Made by a program: the position numbers and the translations under genes | NCBI GenBank assembly: GCA_002387845.1 | Contig: DGLB01000082.1 | Span: 520-31,340 of the forward strand | DNA: 30,821 bases | Direction: 5' to 3' | Source: Stenotrophomonas maltophilia | Lineage (GTDB): Bacteria > Pseudomonadota > Gammaproteobacteria > Xanthomonadales > Xanthomonadaceae | Shown here: positions 11,185 to 17,441 of the stretch, piece after piece | Numbering within the stretch: the stretch's first letter is position 1 | Layout of the letters: each line of letters begins with the position of its first letter | The notes under the pieces: generated by a model | What the model was told of the DNA's origin: nothing | Database searches by the model: none | Seen by the model: only the letters and a program-made list of their open reading frames with translations

Positions 11185-11239
11185 GGGGCGTAATGGGGGT
11201 GCGTTCGGAACGTTCCGTACGATGGGACGGTGGAGGATG

Positions 11240-11388
11240 GGTAGGGTCGCACGACAGTCGACCGCCGATAGCGGTGATCGGCGCGGGGTAGGCCGGGTGC
11301 ATGGCGAAAACGCGCGTCACCGTTCGATGGTCATGCCGATATCGAATGGTGATGAGGTACGTGCAGTCGACCGGGGGTCGACTCTACC
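11240..11388. repeat. Inverted pair of GTAG-headed REP-like sequences
   Basis: The left arm (from 11240) begins GGTAGGGTCGCACGACAG, the same arm as in the elements at 12416 and 15019. The right arm (to 11388) is a different subtype that reads GGTAGAGTCGACC on the minus strand. The interior is unlike the two 144-bp elements. It fills most of the CDF-parD-like gap. Confidence 0.65.
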
Positions 11389-11402
11389 GGGGGGTATGCG
11401 TA

Positions 11403-11423
11403 TCATATATGATTCATATATGA
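11403..11423 (+). promoter_or_regulatory. Tandem palindromic operator before the ParD-like gene
   Basis: The perfect 10-bp palindrome TCATATATGA occurs twice, at 11403-11412 and 11414-11423, with centres 11 bp apart. It lies 4 nt before the GGAG ribosome site and 13 bp before the start codon, in an AT-rich patch unlike the GC-rich surroundings. This is the geometry expected for cooperative binding of ribbon-helix-helix dimers, so autorepression by the downstream protein is likely. Confidence 0.7.
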
Positions 11424-11435
11424 CTCGGAGTGCCC

Positions 11436-11648
11436 ATGGGCATCGTCAACATCGACGACCAGCTGCACGACAACCTGCGCCGCGCCAGCGCGGTTTCCGG
11501 CCGCTCCATCAACGCCCAGGCCGGTTTCTGGATCAAGGTCGGCATGCTCTGCGAAATGAACCCGGGCCTGAGCTACCAGGAGATCGTCTGCCGTGAGCTG
11601 CGCGCTGCCGGGGTCGACCCCGGCGCACTACGGGTGGCCGAGGCATGA
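11436..11648 (+). CDS. ParD-like ribbon-helix-helix protein
   Basis: A 70-aa protein with an N-terminal beta strand (GIVNIDDQL) and two helices (LHDNLRRASAVSGRSINAQ and the following stretch), the layout of ribbon-helix-helix antitoxins and of the ParD_like family. No ParE or RelE toxin gene follows; instead its TGA overlaps the start of a methionine aminopeptidase by four bases (ATGA). It probably binds the tandem palindromes just upstream. The ATG at 11436 sits 5 nt after GGAG; a GTG 6 bp earlier is less likely because it touches the ribosome site. Whether it is a true antitoxin is unknown. Confidence 0.8.
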   Translation: MGIVNIDDQLHDNLRRASAVSGRSINAQAGFWIKVGMLCEMNPGLSYQEIVCRELRAAGVDPGALRVAEA

Positions 11649-12409
11649 TCAAGACACCCGAAGAGCGCCGCCTGATGGCGGAATCCGGCCGCCTGCTGGC
11701 GCACGTGTTCGAAGCACTGGACACGCTGCAGCTGGAAGGCATGACCACCCTGCAGGTGAACGACTGGGTGGAGCGCTTCATCGTCGATGAGCTGCAGGCG
11801 CGCCCGGCCAGCAAGGGCCAGTACGGCTTCGAGTACGTGCTCAATACCTCCATCGACACCGTGGTCTGCCACGGCGTGCCCTCGGCCGAGGACGTGCTGC
11901 GCGCCGGCAGCATCGTCAATCTGGATATCACGCTGGAGAAAAACGGCTTCATCGCCGATTCCAGCAAGACCTACCTGATCGGCGAGGTGGACTACGCCGC
12001 CAAGCGGCTGGTGCGGGTCACCCGCGAGGCGATGTGGAAGGGCATCGAGGTGGTGCGTCCGGGTGCAACGCTGGGCGATATCGGCTTCGCCATCCAGCAG
12101 CATGCCAAGGCGCATGGCTACAGCGTGGTCAAGGAGTTCTGCGGCCACGGCATTGGCCGGGAGATGCACGAAGAGCCGCAGGTGCTGCATTACGGCAAGC
12201 GGGGTGCCGGGTTGGAACTGGAAGAAGGCATGACCTTCACCATTGAGCCGATGATCAACCAGGGCCGTGCGGCGATTGACCACAGCGATGATGGCTGGAC
12301 CGTGACCACGCGCGACGGCAAGCTGTCGGCGCAGTTCGAACACACCGTGCTGGTGACCGCTGACGGCGTGCAGGTCCTTACGCTGCGCGAAGGCGAACGC
12401 AGCCGGTAA
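11645..12409 (+). CDS. map: Type I methionine aminopeptidase
   Basis: Cytoplasmic dimetal enzyme (254 aa) that removes the initiator methionine from new proteins. All five metal ligands are visible: Asp94, Asp105, His168 (GHGIG), Glu201 (FTIEPM) and Glu232 (FEHTV), plus the catalytic His76 (CHGVPS). It is translationally coupled to the ParD-like gene, and it is not next to rpsB-tsf, where the housekeeping map normally lies. It is therefore probably a second, regulated MetAP. The only evidence for that is context; a second map elsewhere in the genome cannot be seen here. Confidence 0.9.
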   Translation: MIKTPEERRLMAESGRLLAHVFEALDTLQLEGMTTLQVNDWVERFIVDELQARPASKGQYGFEYVLNTSIDTVVCHGVPSAEDVLRAGSIVNLDITLEKNGFIADSSKTYLIGEVDYAAKRLVRVTREAMWKGIEVVRPGATLGDIGFAIQQHAKAHGYSVVKEFCGHGIGREMHEEPQVLHYGKRGAGLELEEGMTFTIEPMINQGRAAIDHSDDGWTVTTRDGKLSAQFEHTVLVTADGVQVLTLREGERSR

Positions 12410-12415
12410 CGCACC

Positions 12416-12559
12416 GGTAGGGTCGCACGACAGTCGACCGCCGATAGCGGATCAACATCCGGGAAGGCATGGCGTTGGGCGAAAGCGTATGCCCATCCGG
12501 GTCCATGCCCTAAAGCATCGATTGGTGCTATCGGCAGTCGACTGTCGTGCGACCCTACC
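12416..12559. repeat. 144-bp fold-back repeat element, copy 1
   Basis: The terminal arms are near-perfect inverted copies of GGTAGGGTCGCACGACAG plus TCGACCGCC. The inside has a second stem, with GGCATG on the left and CATGCCC on the right. It begins 6 bp after the map stop. It has the same length, arms and much of the same interior as the element at 15019-15162, so it is a mobile or amplified repeat rather than chance. No ORF is carried. Confidence 0.85.
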
Positions 12560-12605
12560 AGTCCACCCCCCACGCCCATGTCAGCGTCCAGACCACGCCC
12601 CAGGG

Positions 12606-13379
12606 TCACGTTCGCGTCGACACCAGTTTCAGGAAAGCTTCGTTCTGATACCGGCTCATCCTCAGCTGCTGCCCATTGTCCATCGTCACCACATGGTGGC
12701 CGTTGAACCACGGATGGATCGCTTTCACCCGGCGCACGTTGACGATGGCCGAACGGTGCACGCGCGCGAAATGCCTCGGGTCCAGCTGGGCGGCCAGCTG
12801 GGTCATGGTCTGGCGCAGGTCGTGTATGTGGCCGGGCACGTGGATCAGCACACTGTTGCGTGATGCCTTGATCCAGATGATGTCGTCCACCGGGACCAGC
12901 ACCACATGTTCGTCCACCCGTACCGGGATGCGTTCCAGGTACTGGTCGCGCTGACGCAGGGCATCCAGTGCCTGCAGGATCTGCTGCGAGGTCTGCGCGC
13001 CGACGGCACCGGCCTGTGCCAGCCGCGCCTTTGCGCGCTGCAGGGTGGCGGCAAAGCGCTCGCGGCTGAAGGGCTTGACCAGGTAATCAACCGCATTGGT
13101 TTCGAATGCCTTCACCGCGTACTGCTCGTAGGCGGTGACAAACACCGTGGCCGGCATGCGCTCGACCCCGATCGTGGCCACCACATCCAGGCCGGTGATG
13201 GCCGGCATCTGGATGTCGAGAAACACCAGGTCGGGCGATTGTGCGCGGATGTGATGCACCGCCGAGACCCCGTCGCCACATTCACCCAGCACCGTGATTC
13301 CGTCGTCTTCTTCCAGCAGCCGCACGATCGCGCGGCGCGCGATGGGCTCGTCATCCACCACCAGCGCGGTGATGCTCAT
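12606..13379 (-). CDS. LytTR-type response regulator
   Basis: Cytoplasmic regulator (257 aa). The receiver domain (1-120) has the acidic pair Asp9-Asp10, phospho-acceptor Asp55 (VFLDIQMP), Thr82/Ala83 and Lys102 (VKPF). The LytTR DNA-binding domain (about 155-255) shows KASRNSVLIH and FARVHRSAIVNVRRV. The start codon overlaps the upstream kinase stop by ATGA, which supports 13379 over the longer frame. LytTR regulators bind pairs of short direct repeats about two helical turns apart, and such a pair lies in the divergent promoter at 14581-14615. I infer that the small secreted protein at 14681 is a target. Confidence 0.9.
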   Translation of the reverse strand: MSITALVVDDEPIARRAIVRLLEEDDGITVLGECGDGVSAVHHIRAQSPDLVFLDIQMPAITGLDVVATIGVERMPATVFVTAYEQYAVKAFETNAVDYLVKPFSRERFAATLQRAKARLAQAGAVGAQTSQQILQALDALRQRDQYLERIPVRVDEHVVLVPVDDIIWIKASRNSVLIHVPGHIHDLRQTMTQLAAQLDPRHFARVHRSAIVNVRRVKAIHPWFNGHHVVTMDNGQQLRMSRYQNEAFLKLVSTRT

Positions 13380-14500
13380 GGTGCCGCCAGGCCCGCACTG
13401 AACTCGGGCGCATCGTCGGCACCCTCCATCTCCCGGAACGGCAGGCGGACACGGCAGGCGACGCCCTCCGGCCAGGTGATGTCCAGCCGGACCTCGGCCG
13501 CGTCGCCGTACAGTTCGCGCAGCCGCAGCCGGGTGTTGGCCATGCCGATGCCGTGTCCGGCGGCCTTGCTGTCGCCAGCGTCCAGCACGCTGTTGCGGTT
13601 GCGCACTTCCAGGCACAGGGTGTCGCCGTCGCGACGGGCTTCAATCTCGATCACGTCGCTGCCGACCCGTTGGCCGATACCGTGGCGCACCGCGTTCTCC
13701 ACCAGCGGCTGCAGGATCAGGCTGGGTACCGCACAGTCGAGCGTGTCCGGTGCGATGTAGGTACGGGTGGTCAGGCGGTCTTTGAAGCGGGTGCGCTGGA
13801 TGCCCAGGTACAGCTCCAGCAGGTCCAGCTCCTGGCGCAGGGGGATTTCCTGGCCATCGTAGTCTTCCAGGAAGGCGCGCAGCAGCTCGCTCAGGCGCAG
13901 CAGCATGTCCTCCGCCGAGAGCGTGTCCTCGTCCATGAGGGTGATGATGGCGTGCAGGGTGTTGAACAGAAAATGGGGCTGCAGCTGCGATTTCAGCGCG
14001 ACCAGTCGTGATTGCGCCAGTTCGGTGGCCAGGCGCGCGGCCTCCAGTTCGCGGCGCGACTTCTCGGCGTGGTAGTGCAGCGCCTGCTGGATCGCCAGCA
14101 GCGCCCAGTAGGTGAGCAGGCCGGTGGCGAAGTGCTGGGCGATGAAGTACGCCAGCTGCTCGAAGAAGCCGCTGGGTTCGAAGACGGTAGAAACCAGAGC
14201 GCCGATGGCCATGGCGGCCGAGGTGAGGCCGAAGCTCAGCAGTACGTGGCGGCCCAGGCCGACCCAGTGCGCGCCATTGAGCAGCGGATAGCGCGCACCC
14301 AGGCGGAACACCAAGGGGGCCAGTGCGGCCCAGGTTCCCCATTGGATGGCGGACCAGCGCAGGTGGATGAGCAACGACCAGTGCTGGCCGTGAACGTGAC
14401 CGGCAATCCAGTCCTGGATGGCAAAGACGATGACCACGATGCCCCACAGCGCCAGATAGCGGGGCAGGGGCAGGGCAGTGTCATCAAGGCGGATGGGCAT
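13376..14500 (-). CDS. LytS-like sensor histidine kinase
   Basis: Membrane sensor kinase (374 aa) with about four helices in residues 13-140, short loops and no large periplasmic domain, so the signal may be in the membrane. The cytoplasmic part has the His_kinase motif LQPHFLFNTLHAI (phospho-acceptor His176), the N-box LQPLVENAVRHG (Asn269) and the ATP-binding GHGIGMANTRLR (315-326). It is coupled to the response regulator by an ATGA overlap. The predicted ligand is unknown. Confidence 0.9.
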   Translation of the reverse strand: MPIRLDDTALPLPRYLALWGIVVIVFAIQDWIAGHVHGQHWSLLIHLRWSAIQWGTWAALAPLVFRLGARYPLLNGAHWVGLGRHVLLSFGLTSAAMAIGALVSTVFEPSGFFEQLAYFIAQHFATGLLTYWALLAIQQALHYHAEKSRRELEAARLATELAQSRLVALKSQLQPHFLFNTLHAIITLMDEDTLSAEDMLLRLSELLRAFLEDYDGQEIPLRQELDLLELYLGIQRTRFKDRLTTRTYIAPDTLDCAVPSLILQPLVENAVRHGIGQRVGSDVIEIEARRDGDTLCLEVRNRNSVLDAGDSKAAGHGIGMANTRLRLRELYGDAAEVRLDITWPEGVACRVRLPFREMEGADDAPEFSAGLAAP

Positions 14501-14580
14501 GGCCGGAGTCCTGGGCCGAAAGGGCCTGGGTCATCTTAGGCGCGGCGGCGTGGCGGGAGAAGTGTGGACGCGGGCGCGCT

Positions 14581-14615
14581 GCGATTGGTCCCGGCGTGGC
14601 AGCGATTCGTCCCGG
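14581..14615 (+). promoter_or_regulatory. Direct-repeat candidate LytTR operator
   Basis: The 14-bp unit GCGATTSGTCCCGG occurs at 14581 and 14602, with one mismatch at position 7. The 21-bp period puts both copies on one DNA face. It is 66 bp upstream of the start of the secreted-protein gene and 81 bp upstream of the kinase start, in the shared divergent region. Confidence 0.6.
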
Positions 14616-14680
14616 ATCGGTGGCCTGGCGGGTTGCGCGGGGCTCTGATGCAGCCACACCCCTCTGCAGGAGCTGATGCC

Positions 14681-15013
14681 ATGACCGTGAGCCGTAGTGT
14701 CGTGATGTGCGTTCTTATGCTTTCCAACGTGGCGCAGGCTGGTCAGGCGCGCTACCTGACGCTGCTCAATCGTGCGCATGACACTGTGGTGGAGGTGGAG
14801 GTGGAGGTGGCCGTGCAGGGGAGTGATGCGTACCAACCGCGCGTTATCGACCCGTTGTCCGGAGGCGGCGGCAGTACGACGGTGCGGTTGGGGAAAGCGG
14901 GCTGCCGCTTTGATGTGCGCCTGCAGTTTCGAAATGGGCGTCAGGCGGTGTATCGAGAGGTGGACGCGTGCAAGGGTGATGCGTTGGTGATAGTGCCATT
15001 GCCGCGGCAATGA
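14681..15013 (+). CDS. Small secreted protein of unknown function
   Basis: A 110-aa protein I do not recognise. The N-terminus (MTVSRSVVMCVLMLSNVAQA) is a signal peptide of about 20 residues. The mature part has a run of alternating acidic and valine residues (VVEVEVEVAV), a Gly-rich loop (SGGGGS) and two cysteines, at CRF and ACKG, that could form a disulfide. I expect a small beta-rich periplasmic or secreted protein. The ATG at 14681 follows AGGAG by 8 nt. It is divergent from the LytS/LytTR genes and has the direct repeats in front, so it may be an output of that system. The stop is followed 5 bp later by the 144-bp repeat. Confidence 0.7.
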   Translation: MTVSRSVVMCVLMLSNVAQAGQARYLTLLNRAHDTVVEVEVEVAVQGSDAYQPRVIDPLSGGGGSTTVRLGKAGCRFDVRLQFRNGRQAVYREVDACKGDALVIVPLPRQ

Positions 15014-15018
15014 AGCGC

Positions 15019-15162
15019 GGTAGGGTCGCACGACAGTCGACCGCCGGTGGCGATGCAGCGTTCGGGAAGGCATGACCGTTGGTTGGAGCGCTTCTCCGGT
15101 CGGGTCCATGCCCCAAAGCGCCGATGGACGTTATCGGCGGTCGACTGTCGTGCGACCCTACC
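15019..15162. repeat. 144-bp fold-back repeat element, copy 2
   Basis: Same length, arms and inner GGCATG/CATGCCC stem as the copy at 12416-12559. Differences lie mainly in the centre. Its right-hand GGTAG head overlaps the stop codon of the membrane-protein gene at 15158. Confidence 0.85.
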
Positions 15163-15571
15163 GGTGGTGCGTGACGCCGCAGAGGGCGGGCCAGCGGCGG
15201 GGGAGCGTGCGCGAGCCGAAAATCGCGGAGAAAGGCACGGAGAAGAGCAGTGCCACCATCAGGCCGGTCATGGCCCGGTCTGCGGCCTGCAGTTGTGTGC
15301 CACCAGCAATGCCGGCCTCCAGCAGTTGCGGCACCAGGAAGATGCCGATGACCTTGAATGGAACAACCACCACCAGCAGTACCGCGGCAACAAAGCCATA
15401 GCCCAGCGCGGCGGAGACGGCGATGTAGGCCAGCGGATGCGGCATGCGGCCGCGCTGCGCCAGCACCCGGAGCACCGGCCACCAGATCGGTGCGGTGACC
15501 CACGCGACCCACAGCCCCTCTTCAAGCAACAGCCACATCAGCCAGTTGAATCCATCGTCAGACGGTTGCAT
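15158..15571 (-). CDS. Small membrane protein B, paralogue of its neighbour
   Basis: A 137-aa protein of unknown function with three or four hydrophobic helices. The conserved block (AWVTAPIWWPVLRVLAQRGRM, then ALGYGFVAAVLLVVVV) also occurs in the protein encoded just upstream, so the pair arose by duplication. Its ATG overlaps the TGA of protein A by one base (TGATG). The TAG stop is the TAG of the GTAG head of the repeat at 15019-15162, so the C-terminus (VTHHR) may have been altered by the repeat. Confidence 0.7.
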   Translation of the reverse strand: MQPSDDGFNWLMWLLLEEGLWVAWVTAPIWWPVLRVLAQRGRMPHPLAYIAVSAALGYGFVAAVLLVVVVPFKVIGIFLVPQLLEAGIAGGTQLQAADRAMTGLMVALLFSVPFSAIFGSRTLPRRWPALCGVTHHR

Positions 15572-16005
15572 CAGGGTGGGTCCTTGGTTGGAGGGGCACT
15601 GCGTGCGCACAGCAACGTCCAGTGGCTGGCCAGCGTGCGGGTGATCCACCAGGTCAACAGCAGGGGGGAAAGTGCCAACGCCGCAGCAAATACCGTTCGG
15701 TCACGTTCGATCGCCCACGCACCGGGCACCACAATCCATGACCATGGCAGATGAGCGGGGTGAACCAGCAGCTCATGCAGTTTCAGCACCGCAACCAGCA
15801 GCACAAACACCAGCGCGGTTGCGCCATAGATCAGTGCCAATGCAGTGAAGACGAAGCCCCAGCGTTGCCGCATGTCTCCGTGCCGCAGCACGTGTTGAGC
15901 CGACCACCAGATGGGTACGGTCGACCACGCCAGATAGGCCAGTGCGATGGCGGCAAACGTCAGCGTGAGGCGGGTACCCAGCATATCGAGCATGCCCTCG
16001 ATCAT
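15571..16005 (-). CDS. Small membrane protein A, paralogue of its neighbour
   Basis: A 144-aa protein of unknown function with about four helices. It shares W-x-T/S-x-P-I-W-W and LALIYGATALVF with protein B and differs mainly in its C-terminal half. The ATG at 16005 overlaps the stop of the LysR gene (ATGA), so the three genes form one coupled operon. Starts at 15993 and 15984 are also possible. No catalytic motif is visible. Confidence 0.7.
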   Translation of the reverse strand: MIEGMLDMLGTRLTLTFAAIALAYLAWSTVPIWWSAQHVLRHGDMRQRWGFVFTALALIYGATALVFVLLVAVLKLHELLVHPAHLPWSWIVVPGAWAIERDRTVFAAALALSPLLLTWWITRTLASHWTLLCARSAPPTKDPP

Positions 16006-16925
16006 TGCGGCGGCCTCCGTACCGGCACGTGTTGATCCATCAGTTCCACCACCCAGTCAATGAACACCCGCAGCTTGGCGCTGACGTGCCGGTTGGGCGG
16101 GAAGGCCAGGTTCAAGGGCATGGCATCCAGGGTCCAGTCCGGGAACAAACGTACCAGTTCGCCGCGCTGCACGTGCGCGTCGGCCATGTAGTCGGGCAGC
16201 CAGATCACGCCCAGCCCGGCCAGCCCAGCGGCCATGTAGGTATTGCCGTCGTCCATCGCGAAGGTGTGCCTGCCCTGTACGGTGAGCGGCTCGCTGCCGC
16301 GCTGCAGGGTGACGTGCAACAGGCGACCGCCGTGCTTGCGCAGGTAGCCGATGATCTGGTGCGGCTCGGTTTCCAGCGCCGACGGATGATCCGGTACGCC
16401 GTGGCGTTCGAGGTACGCGGGCGCGGCATACAACCCGGCCTGCAGGTCGCCGATGTGGCGGGCCACCAGTGAGGGATCGGTGATCGCACCCCCGCGGATC
16501 ACGCAGTCCACGTTCTCGTCGATCAGATCGACATGGCGGTCGCTGGCACCCAGGTCGAGCTGGATGTCCGGCCAGCGGGCATGGAAGTCGTGCAGGGCAG
16601 GGACGATGATCAGCCGGGCGAGCGGGCTGGGCACGTCCACCCGGATCCGGCCGCGTGGGCTGGCAGCAAAGCTGGAAAGACTGGTTTCGGCGTCGTCGAG
16701 GTCTGCCAGCAGGCGCCGTACCCGCTCGTAGTAGGCCGCGCCGTCAGCAGTGACGTTGACCTGCCGCGTGGTGCGGTTGAGCAGGCGCACCCGCAACCGC
16801 GCTTCCAGTTGCTGCACCAGTTGGGTGACGGTGGTGCGGCTCATGTGCAGGGTCTGCGCGGCCTGGGTGAAGCTGCCGGTTTCCACGACCCGGGCGAAGG
16901 CCTGCATGGCGTCGAAGCGGTCCAT
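16002..16925 (-). CDS. LysR-family transcriptional regulator
   Basis: A 307-aa regulator with an N-terminal winged helix (FVRVVETGSFTQAAQTL-like start, then SRTTVTQLVQQLEARL) and a periplasmic-binding-type effector domain (about 90-300, with RGRIRVDVPSP at its start). It resembles the quinone/amino-acid-response subgroup that regulates a divergent gene. It is divergent from the Rid-family gene at 17043, with a dyad at 16946-16964 between them. A ribosome site CAGGAG precedes the ATG. Confidence 0.9.
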   Translation of the reverse strand: MDRFDAMQAFARVVETGSFTQAAQTLHMSRTTVTQLVQQLEARLRVRLLNRTTRQVNVTADGAAYYERVRRLLADLDDAETSLSSFAASPRGRIRVDVPSPLARLIIVPALHDFHARWPDIQLDLGASDRHVDLIDENVDCVIRGGAITDPSLVARHIGDLQAGLYAAPAYLERHGVPDHPSALETEPHQIIGYLRKHGGRLLHVTLQRGSEPLTVQGRHTFAMDDGNTYMAAGLAGLGVIWLPDYMADAHVQRGELVRLFPDWTLDAMPLNLAFPPNRHVSAKLRVFIDWVVELMDQHVPVRRPPQ

Positions 16926-16945
16926 CGGCGCTCCTGAAAAGTGAT

Positions 16946-16964
16946 TGTTTGGATTCTACAAACA
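16946..16964. promoter_or_regulatory. Candidate LysR operator between lysR and the Rid gene
   Basis: TGTTTG and CAAACA, a perfect inverted repeat with a 7-bp centre (gattcta), sits 21 bp from the lysR start and 79 bp from the Rid start. A related TGTTGGACA follows at 16966-16974. The T-N11-A rule of LysR proteins is met. No obvious -35/-10 pair was found. Confidence 0.5.
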
Positions 16965-17042
16965 GTGTTGGACAAACGGGGCGGTTTATCCGGCGCGGCC
17001 TGCGGCGGAGACTGGGAACCTTCCCCCATCAAGGAGCCTCCC

Positions 17043-17441
17043 ATGGCTACCCGTGACGTCGTGTTTCCCAAGGGCCGTCAGGCACTGTATGAGCGCTACA
17101 GCTACTCGCCGGCGGTGCGCACCAACGGCCTGTTGTTCGTGTCCGGCCAGGTGGGCAGCCGTGAAGATGGCTCGCCGGAGCCGGACGTGGAGTCGCAGGT
17201 CCGGCGGGCGTTCGAGAATCTCAACGCGATCCTGGCCGAAGCCGGTTGCACGTTTGCGGATGTGCAGGACGTGACCGTCTTCATGATCGACCCGGCCAAC
17301 ATCCTGGAGCGGGTGTGGCCGGTGGTGCTCGAGCATTGGGGCCCGGCTCCGCACCCGACGCTCACGGCGGTCGGGGTGACCTGGCTGGCCGGGTTCGACG
17401 TGGAATTCAAGGTGGTGGCAAAGTTGCCGTCGACGCCGTGA
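17043..17441 (+). CDS. Rid-family (YjgF/UK114-type) protein
   Basis: A 132-aa member of the Rid superfamily, with FVSGQVGS, AFENLNAILAEAG and EFKVVAKLP in the expected places. Archetypal RidA uses an Arg (Arg105 in E. coli numbering) to deaminate enamine/imine intermediates; the aligned residue here is Leu107 (PHPTLTAVG), so it is probably not a canonical RidA and may have another, unknown role. The ATG at 17043 follows AAGGAG by 6 nt. It is divergent from lysR, which may control it. Its 3' end overlaps that of the TerC-type gene. Confidence 0.85.
   Translation: MATRDVVFPKGRQALYERYSYSPAVRTNGLLFVSGQVGSREDGSPEPDVESQVRRAFENLNAILAEAGCTFADVQDVTVFMIDPANILERVWPVVLEHWGPAPHPTLTAVGVTWLAGFDVEFKVVAKLPSTP

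Noticed and set aside
11430..11435. GTG start 6 bp upstream for the ParD-like gene
   Set aside because: It overlaps the GGAG ribosome site; the ATG at 11436 is correctly spaced.
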